Positions 56,598-64,000 of a stretch of DNA of 64,000 nt are shown here, in pieces. The position numbers and the translations under genes are program-made. The stretch's first letter is position 1; every line of letters starts with the position of its first letter. The notes beneath the pieces are model-generated. The model was not told the DNA's origin. It searched no databases and saw only the letters and a program-made list of their open reading frames with translations. Origin of the DNA: Berberis thunbergii (Eukaryota; Streptophyta; Magnoliopsida; Ranunculales; Berberidaceae); contig QNQO01000686.1 of assembly GCA_003290165.1 (NCBI GenBank), positions 496,001 through 560,000 of the forward strand. The letters are read 5' to 3'.

Positions 56598-58649
56598 CAC
56601 TACAAGAAATTTATCTTTTACCAACAAAATTATTGCTACGAAAATTGATTTTCTTGTTAATATTGTAGCATTGTCAACGAATAAAAAAATTCCTTGAAAA
56701 AACCATATACTTGTTACTATTTTCCAACAAAATATATTTTGTAAGAAACATTTCTTGTCAAATAGGTGGCAAGAAACATTCCCTCCAAACCAATTTCTCG
56801 CCAAATTGATTTAACAACGAAGTTATTTTTATGGCCACAAAATACTTGTTCCTTGGTAATTATGACATCATTTGGAATGAAATATTTTGTTGTTAAAGAA
56901 GACTAATTTTAACAACAAATCACTTTCCTTGTTAACGAATATTAAATCTTATTCACTTCTCTTTAGTAAGGAAATTTGTTTTCCTAGACAATAATCACAT
57001 TATTAGTAATGATTCGGTTCGTTGATAATGATTGATAATTATTTCCATTAGGTTTTTTCTTGTTAAAGCTCGTTTATTAATTTATAGCAACAAAGTAATA
57101 TTTCGTTGAGAATTGTCACACTATTGGCAACTTTTTTATTTTGTTGGAAACAATATCTTTTTTAATGAAATCTTTGTAGCCATGAAATAAGATTTTGTTG
57201 GTAATTATAACATTGTTCGTAACAAATTGTTTTCTCCGTAAAAGCTTATAATATTTTCATGAAAATTTATTCTCATTAAAGCTCACTAACTATTTTATAG
57301 CGACAAGTCATTATTTTGTTGGAAATTAGTATACTCACTACAAAAAAAAAATTATTTACTACAAATTTTATTTTCCTTGTTAATATGTTACTATTTCTAA
57401 CAAAAAAAAATTTCATTGAAAAAACCATAGAGTTGCACTTTTTGTAACAAAATATATTTTTTTGGCAACTTTTCTTTGTAAAGAGGTGGCGAAAAATATT
57501 CATTCCAAAACCAATTTCCCTCCAACATTATTTAGTAACAAAATATTTATATTTCAACGAAATTTTAGTTTGTTAGTTATAATGACATCATTTACAATAA
57601 ATTATTTCATTGTTTATAAATATTAATATTATTGACAAACATGTTCTTAGTAAATGCATTATAACACTTGTTTGTGTCTCTTCAACAATGAAACTAAATT
57701 TTCTCTAGTTAATTACCACATTATTGCAACGGTTTATTTGGCTACTTATAATGAATTTTGGTTCATGAAATTATTTATATTTAAAGCTCCTGACCTCTTT
57801 ATAGTGGGAAAAATATCAATTCGTTGAAATTTTTTATTAGTAGCATTGATATTATATCATCTGAAAAATCAAATAAAATTTATTTAACAATACAACATTA
57901 TTTTACTGTTAATTATAATATTAATGGTAACAATTTATTTCGTTGTTAAATATTGATAAAATTTCATGAACTTTTTTCTTATTAAGGCTCGTTTTCTTAT
58001 TTACAACAATTTAATTTTATTTCATTGGGGATATAACCAATTTCAATAACATATAGCATTGAAATGCTATTACTATTTTATTGCTAATTATAATGGTTTT
58101 ATTGTAAAAAAAATTAATTTCTAAAAGTGGTAGATGTTTAACATAAATCTTATAATCGTGAAAATATTTAGTTCTAATTTATAGTGACAAAACATTACAT
58201 ATTGGTCTCTATTATAGTGACAAAACATTACATATTGCAAAAAATGAGTAATTTGATTTAATAAGCTATAAAGTTGCTTCACACAACACAATTATTCAAA
58301 TAGCTCAATTGGTAAATATTGCAACAGATTTTACTATAGGTCAAGAGATTAGCTCGTCTAAGAGCCGAAAATGATCGTTTTAATATATAATTATTTATTG
58401 AAAATAATTTCATTGATAATTGTTAACAGTACCTATGACAACTTTCATTGATATACATTCATTTTACAAATGAAAAAGTTTTTTTGATAAAGGTAGTTAT
58501 ATTTTCCCACGACAATTTTCCTTGAATACCTTGGTAAAACCTTTTGCTACGGGGATGCCTCCACGAACCCAATAACGAATTTTTTCCAACAAAATTTTGA
58601 TTTTTGTCAAGGAATTTGTTTTTTGAAAAATGCCTTAATTGTTGTAGTG
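56598..58649. mobile_element. CACTA (En/Spm-type) DNA transposon, non-autonomous
   Basis: Left end CACTACAAGAAA at 56598; right end TTGTTGTAGTG at 58649, i.e. CACTACAACAA inverted. The 3-bp flanks are AGA on both sides (56595-56597, 58650-58652), the expected target duplication. 2052 bp, no transposase ORF. The interior repeats subterminal motifs such as CCAACAAAAT and CTTGTTAAT. A second CACTAC head lies at 57336. Confidence 0.85.
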
Positions 58650-58668
58650 AGAGCTTATTTAGAAAGCC

Positions 58669-58861
58669 AGGCGCCTAACGTCAGATCCGCGTCAAGGGAA
58701 GTTCCCTTGCACATTTTTAGAAGAAAGAGAGAGGAGGTTTTGAGGGGATCTTGAGTTCTTAAGGTGATCTTGAGGAGTTTTTGAGAAGATCTTGAGATAT
58801 ATCTCCTAAAAACATGCAGGGGAGCCTCCCCTGGCACAGATCTGACGCTGAGGGCCTGGTG
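58669..58861. mobile_element. Hairpin MITE-like element, 193 bp
   Basis: About 45-bp imperfect terminal inverted repeats: left CCAGGCGCC..CGTCAGATC..AAGGGAAGTTCCCTTGCA, right (reversed) CCAGGCCCT..CGTCAGATC..CAGGGGAGGCTCCCCTGCA. Each arm ends in its own small palindrome. The loop is GA-rich (GATCTTGAG repeated). No clear target duplication. Confidence 0.65.
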
Positions 58862-59592
58862 GTAAGAATTTTTGCAATCAAAACACATTAAACATGTTAC
58901 TACAACATTCCACACAATTATAACAAGCTTATCGAAGTCCAAAAGGTTTGCTATTTATTAAATTAATACCACGATAGCATAAACCATACAAAAGAAATTG
59001 CACAATAATTAGCCAATAAAGAAAAGACAAAAATCATTCATTTTAAGATTGTTTGGTATGAAACTTGAGATTAAATATGAGGTATTTTTTAAGTTTGACA
59101 CTATACTTATCAGAGTTTGACCCTTGTTTTCAAAATTATTTGAGTCTAATCTTCATTTTTTTACATAACCGTTAAGTACACATGATTGACTGGTGAAGAT
59201 TAATTTTCAAACCCTTTTGTCCTTACATTGGTTAAACCATAGTTAAGCTCAAAAGAGTTGTTGGTATAAGTATGGAATACCAAAATTAAATATACATAAA
59301 ATACAACACACTAATTGTGTATGGAAAATCATTGTGTACAATGTAGAATAAGTCGAATAGTATTGAACTAGTTTATGTTTTGTGTTTGGAAAATCACTGT
59401 GTAGTATAGATCATAAAACCATAGCCAAATTTTAATTTTTTTAGAGAAACTTTTCTATTAGAAATTTAAGATCAAGCTGTTTTCATAGTAGCCAAAAGGG
59501 TTTTTGTCATCAATGGGTATTTGTGTATGCATTGGCTAAGATTTCATATTTAATACACTAAAAATAATTAGTCGATTGCTTTATGTGTATGT
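58862..59592. other. Noncoding spacer
   Basis: AT-rich, no ORF or repeat that I can support. Confidence 0.5.
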
Positions 59593-59610
59593 GTTGTAGT
59601 TTTAAGGAGT

Positions 59611-59711
59611 TTTTTTTACCCTTAACCCTCTCCACCCTATGTCGCCGGCGGGATTCGAATCGTGATGTGTGATACCATCCACCACACCTCTACTAACTTA
59701 GTTGGTATACC
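59611..59711 (-). mobile_element. tRNA-derived SINE, minus strand
   Basis: Reads on minus GGTATACCAACTAAGTTAG, then a B-box-like GATTCGAATCC (59651-59660 region on plus) and a final TAAAAAAA tail. The flanks are near-identical: GTTGTAGTTTTAAGGAGT (59593-59610) and GTTG-TTTTAGGGAGT (59716-59730), an imperfect target duplication of about 15-18 bp. Length near 100 bp is short for a plant SINE but acceptable. Confidence 0.7.
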
Positions 59712-60210
59712 TTTGGTTGTTTTAGGGAGTTCAACTAATACAATGCCCAAAACCAAAACTAGTGTATTTTAAATCTAAGAAGCTTATGCTCGATAGATTA
59801 TGTTAGAAATCTCGGAATAAACTAACACCTTCCTAATTATACTTTCCAAGTGTCTCATTTTCATGTGCTTTTATGGTTTTTATTTCAGCCAGAAAATTTG
59901 TTACAATATCAAGGCTTGCGGTTTGTAAATCTTCATTGTAAATCTTTGTTGGAGGCAAGGAACATCTAGGTACTGCGCCATTTTTTGTGCCGCCGACTCT
60001 TTGTTTGTTGGTCGCCCTGTTTGGCAGTTGCCTTTTTGGTCGCCTTGGTCGTTTCTCCCTGGACGCTCCAAACTCTGCCTGGACGATCTGTCTAGTTTCA
60101 TTGCTTGGCTGATTCTAGGCATTCTCTTTGCCTGGCCGATGCGTCATCTTCGACTAGTGACTGATTTCTTGGTCATCTAAAGGGCTGGCAAGATCACTTT
60201 TCTTTGCAGC

Positions 60211-62116
60211 ATGATGGCTCCCCTAGCCATCAATACTTCCTTTCCCCCATTGGGGGGCAAGGAACCCCCGAAAGAGGCTCCAAAGCTATCTTTCGCCCAA
60301 ATAATTGGAAAAATTCTTGTGGATGATGTTAAGGAGACACATGTGGAGGGAACGAGATTCCGGAAAGAAGGAGAGCCAGCCATTGGGCTCACAACATCTG
60401 ATGAATCGCGTGGTGAGGCTTTCATGGAACAACACGTGATAGTTTTAAAGTTCTCTAGCTACCGGCCAACATTGGTCGATATTCGAGATTCTATTCATCG
60501 AACTTGGGGGATACTAGGTGACTTTTCTCTAGGTCTTCTTGATCAACGTCACGTTCTCGTCCAGCTTCAATCTGAGGTGGAAGCAAAGAAAGTATTGTCA
60601 AGGGACTCGTTCTTGATCCGAGGAGTGCGATTCAAAGCCTTTCGCTGGCATGATGATTTCAGTCTGAAAGCAGATCCGGTCTCGGTTCCACTATGGGTAG
60701 AGTTTCCTAACTTGCCTTTGCATTTATTTCATCCTCCTATTTTAAAAGCTATTGTGAATTCTTTTGGTGGTTTCTTACGCATGAATGACCATACTCGTTG
60801 TTTATCACGTCCGGGTTCTGCCCGTGTTTGCGTGGACATGACGTTGGCAGAAAAGTTACCAAATAGGATTTGGGTTGATAAGGCAAACAGTAGGGGATTC
60901 TGGCAAAAAATTGAATACCCGGGTTTCAAATACTGTGACTATTGTTCTTTGCTAGGCCATCATGAAGAATTTTGCAGGAAAAAAATAGGACTCAAGGGAT
61001 ATGTGAAAACATCCCACGTGAGGAAAGAAGCGAAGCATGAGAAACATAAGATGGAGACCAAGGTTACCAAACAACAGTATGTTCCAGTAGCTAATAATAA
61101 CAAAGTTACAAAATCTGATGTGGGCACGAGTGGTGCAAAAAAAAAATAGGGGTGAGGAGATCAAGGAGGGCATGAGTACGGAGAAATTAGTGAACAAAGA
61201 ACCGGTAGTGTTGACAAACAAATTTGAAAATCTTACGGAGGATGTTGATGAAGAGGAGCATAATCGAAAAATAAATCTTTCGGGTAATAAGGAAAAGGAT
61301 AGCGCCAATGCTACAGTTGCGCATGAAACAACGGAAAAGGGTTTGAGGAAACAAGAACTCATGATGTCCCAGGAAGTTGTCTTGGTCACGCTGAATGTGG
61401 GGGTTTTCTACCTAAATCAGGGAGCCAAATGGAGGAGAAAGTTTTGTTGCTTTTTGATCAGAAAATGGAGAAAGAGAAGCACCTAAACAATCCCAAAGCT
61501 CTGTCTCCAACAACAGATCAACAACTTATTAAGACGCCAAACACAAATCTTGCACGCCATGTTTCAACAGGGAATAACACAATGATTGCATGCTCTGTTT
61601 CAGCAGTGAACAAATCAATATTTGCATGCTCTGTTTCAGCAGGGAACATAGACGGTTGTGAGAGCAATTTGCAACAATTAGGAGGCGCGGGCAGAATGTC
61701 TACAATCAGCGGTGAACTTGGGCCTCGTCGAAACGAACCAAATTATGCATGGATCTAGTAGCAATTCTAGGCCGAATGGAGAACACGGGGATGTTGGAAA
61801 TCAGTCGAGCCAATTGGTTTCAGTTACTAAAGAGGAGGTGAGTTTGCTAATTGATAATGCTATAAATTTGGTTGAGGAAAGACGCGCTAAGCGGAAAAAG
61901 AAGAAAACAAGGAATATCAATACTTTTGAAAGCGCCTCAGAAGATAGTGATGAGACTGAATCAGTTTCAGAGGTAGCGCCGGACACTGTAGCTATCAAGA
62001 ACTTAGAGTTGGGGGCGCAATCCGGCCAAGAAACAAAGAAACCAAAAGTCAAAAGGGCGGTGCCTCCGGTACCACGTCGTAAGACAAAGAAGGGTGCTTC
62101 TTCCTCCCGCATTTAA
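60211..62116 (+). pseudogene. LINE-4 ORF1
   Basis: Open 60211-61149: a proline-rich start (FPPLGGKEPPKEAPKLSFAQ), a DUF4283-type RNA-binding domain (VLVQLQSEVEAKKVL, WVEFPNLPLHLFHPP, RPGSARVCVDMTLAEKLPN) and a zinc knuckle CDYCSLLGHHEEFC (60937-60978). A shift in the A9 run at 61138-61146 breaks it; pieces continue to 61486 and 61429-61758, with a 36-bp repeat near 61561-61660. The last frame (61712-62116) is acidic then basic (VPRRKTKKGASSSR) and stops TAA 62114-62116. At least three frameshifts. Starts at 60211 or the next ATG 60214. Confidence 0.85.
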
Positions 62117-62117
62117 G

Positions 62118-63375
62118 ATGATTGAAACTTTTTGTTTTGGAATGCTCATGTGGTCGGTAATAGAGCCATGCAAAGACGACTAAAAAATATGGTGAAGGAA
62201 AATAATGTTAGAATTCTTATGATAGCTGAGCCTATGATTGAAACTAGCAGATGCATGGAGGTTGGCAATAAACTTCAGCTTGCGGGTTTCGCCTCTAATG
62301 ACACAGTTGGTGGAAAAATATGGATCTTTTGGGATGCTGCACTGGACCTCTCTATTGTGGACAAGTCAGATCAGATCATTCACTGTCAGGTATCGGATTC
62401 TACTTCAAGAGTTTATTTAATTTCTTTTGTTTATGCTAAATGCTCGGTTGAAGAAAGAAGGGAACTTTGGTCAAATATGGTTACTCATGCTTTTAATCAT
62501 GACCTTCCATGGATGGTTGGTGGGGATTTCAACACTCTCTTAAATTCACATGAAAAGATTGGGGGAGTGGAACCATCCTTGTCTAGTATGTCTAATTTCT
62601 CGAATTGCATTGAAAATTGTGGTTTGATTGACTGTGGATTCACGTGACCTAAACTCACCTGGTGTAACAATAGGCGAGGCAGAGACCGTATATGGGCTAG
62701 ATTTGATAGAATTTTTTTGTTAATCCAGCATGGGTGACAGTATTGGCAAACCCAAAAGTGGAACACCTTAGCAGAACTTTTTCTGATCACTCTCTACTGC
62801 TGGCATCCATGCCTATTCAGGCGCGAACATGTTTTGGCCCATTTAGATTCCTTAATATGTGGATGACTCATCTTGGGTTTCTACCTCTGGTCAGAGAACT
62901 TTGGTTGTCTGAGCTAGATGATATGAGACCTATTGACAAAATTGATGTTAAGCTTAAAATGGTGAGAAAAGCTCTTATACAGTGGAACAAGACGGTCTTT
63001 GGTAATGTGTTTAGCAGACTGAGATCTCTAAAGGATGAAATGCAACAATGGGAGACAATATTTCTGGCACGCTGGGATAATATTGGTAATAATGGCCTTA
63101 ATGTCGATGCAAACGGGGACACTAATGCTTGTTATAATCTAAATCGTTGTCAGACAGAATACAGATTAGCTCTTAAACAAGAGGAGCTTTACTAGATTCA
63201 GAAGTCGGGCAAAAAAGAATATAGTGAGGGGGATGTTGGTACAAAATATTCCTTTTCTTCCACTAAATCCAAACAAAAAAGAAGGGCCATTTCTCATATC
63301 ACTTTATTAGGTGGTAGGACCATTTCGGATCCGTGGGAAATCCTTGAAGAAGTAAATAATTTTTTTCATAGCATT
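62118..63375 (+). pseudogene. LINE-4 ORF2: endonuclease and linker
   Basis: ATG 62118, one base past the ORF1 stop. FCFWNAHVVGNRAMQRRL, RILMIAEPMI, MVGGDFNTLLNSHEKIGG, then a stop TGA 62645-62647 at the GFT position. A shift in the T7 run (62712-62718) precedes VEHLSRTFSDHSLLLASM (Ser-Asp-His). The linker is open 62734-63195 to a TAG where LINE-3 has Trp (EELYW). The part to 63375 continues in the same frame. Confidence 0.9.
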
Positions 63376-64000
63376 TTGTCTGCCCAAGGAGTCTGTGTGC
63401 TGGATTCAGAATTGTTAGATTGCATTCCGAAGACCACTACGGCAGTTAGGTGTGATGCATTGGTTAAAAGGCCTTCTTTGGAGGAAGTTAAGGATGTTGT
63501 TTTTGATATCCCAAAAAATAGTGCCCCTGGCCCGGATGGATTTACTGCGGGTTTTTTTCAGACATGCTGGGACTTGGTGAGTATTGATATATGGGAAGCT
63601 GCTATACAGTTTTTTGAGGGGGAGGCTCTTTCGGCGTCTTTCTCTGCAAATTTTATGGCTTTGATCCCGAAAAAGGAAAATCCAGGTTTCTTCTCTGACT
63701 TTCGCCCCATTAGTCTTTGCAATGTAATCTATAAAATTTTTAGTAAAATCCTTTGCAATAGATTGGCATTGGTATTACCAGAATTGATCTCCCTAGAGCA
63801 AGGGGCTTTTGTTAGAGGAAGGTTTATTGGGGAAAATATTGGTCTAGCACAGGAATTAGTATTGGTATTTGGAGGTAATGTGGTATTGAAGATTGACATG
63901 GAAAAAGCTTATGACTGACTTGAATGGAATTTCCTCTTCGCGGTGCTCAAAAGATTTGGTTTTAATACCAGATTTTGCCATATTATTTCCAACTGTATAG
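63376..64000 (+). pseudogene. LINE-4 ORF2: RT, incomplete at window edge
   Basis: Open 63376-63918: KRPSLEEVKDVVFDIPKN then SAPGPDGFTAGFFQTCWD, ALIPKKENPGFFSDFRPISL, and VVLKIDMEKAYD with the first catalytic Asp, then TGA 63916-63918 where LINE-3 has Arg. Reading through it gives LEWNFLFAVLKRFGFN to the window end. The YADD motif would lie beyond 64000. Confidence 0.9.

Larger units (their letters stand above)
59880..64000 (+). mobile_element. LINE-4: plant L1-type LINE, runs off the window end
   Basis: ORF1 with RNA-binding region and zinc knuckle, then ORF2 endonuclease and RT, same family as LINE-3. It keeps the ORF1 N-terminus that LINE-3 lost. The start is a guess: GC-richer sequence without other identity precedes ATG 60211. 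The RT palm is cut by the window edge. Confidence 0.88.

Noticed and set aside
59641..59712. tRNA gene
   Set aside because: It has a B-box and tRNA-like start, but no plausible cloverleaf over 72 bases, and it has an A tail with flanking duplications, so a SINE fits better.
1..64000. CRISPR array, bacterial operons, riboswitches
   Set aside because: The tandem repeats have units of about 120-370 bp or degenerate short units without regular spacers; content is plant transposons throughout.

Overview
The window looks like gene-free, repeat-packed plant (angiosperm) nuclear DNA. I find no cellular gene, rRNA or tRNA that I can support. Nearly every coding trace is a transposable-element protein: Ty3/gypsy pol of the Athila, Tat and chromodomain lineages, plant L1-type LINEs that carry an RNase H domain, a CACTA transposon, a tRNA-derived SINE, and foldback or MITE-like elements. 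This set is typical of plant heterochromatin. The species cannot be told from the sequence.

Layout. 1-2260 is a minus-oriented Tat remnant: the end of a plus-strand antisense ORF, then tandem repeats. 2508-3411 plus 8902-9635 is a Tat-derived module (called module X here) with its own TATA box, split by a complete chromovirus at 3412-8901. 9640-10850 is a plus-oriented Tat integrase end with tandem repeats. A LINE (LINE-1, about 10885-34978) follows and holds a three-level nest. A Tat element (11765-32356, target duplication CTGAT) sits in the LINE reverse transcriptase. An Athila element (14824-26218, target duplication AAGCC) sits in the Tat RNase H.

35100-38018 holds a 369-bp tandem duplication, a short inverted-repeat element and a 1.4-kb palindromic foldback element. 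39240-42885 is a second, different LINE (LINE-2), cut at its 3' end. 43887-50016 is a minus-strand LINE (LINE-3) of the LINE-1 family with few lesions. 51520-55952 is a second copy of module X joined to minus-strand Tat protease, gag, primer binding site and LTR, with no RT or integrase. 56598-58649 is a CACTA element, 58669-58861 a hairpin MITE candidate, 59611-59711 a SINE. LINE-4 (about 59880 to the window end) is a plus-strand relative of LINE-3.

How the parts relate. The Tat element at 11765-32356 is the reference for the other Tat pieces. Its order is LTR, PBS, gag, protease, RT, RNase H, a second RNase H, integrase, tandem repeats, an antisense ORF with its own TATA box, LTR. Against it, 51520-55952 reads as a pol-deleted derivative in which gag-protease faces a convergent short gene. 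LINE-1, LINE-3 and LINE-4 share the RT motif family. LINE-3 and LINE-4 share an ORF1 stop / ORF2 start junction (TAAGATG). All elements show frameshifts or stops; I see none that is intact. Names of lineages come from motif recognition and structure, not from searches.
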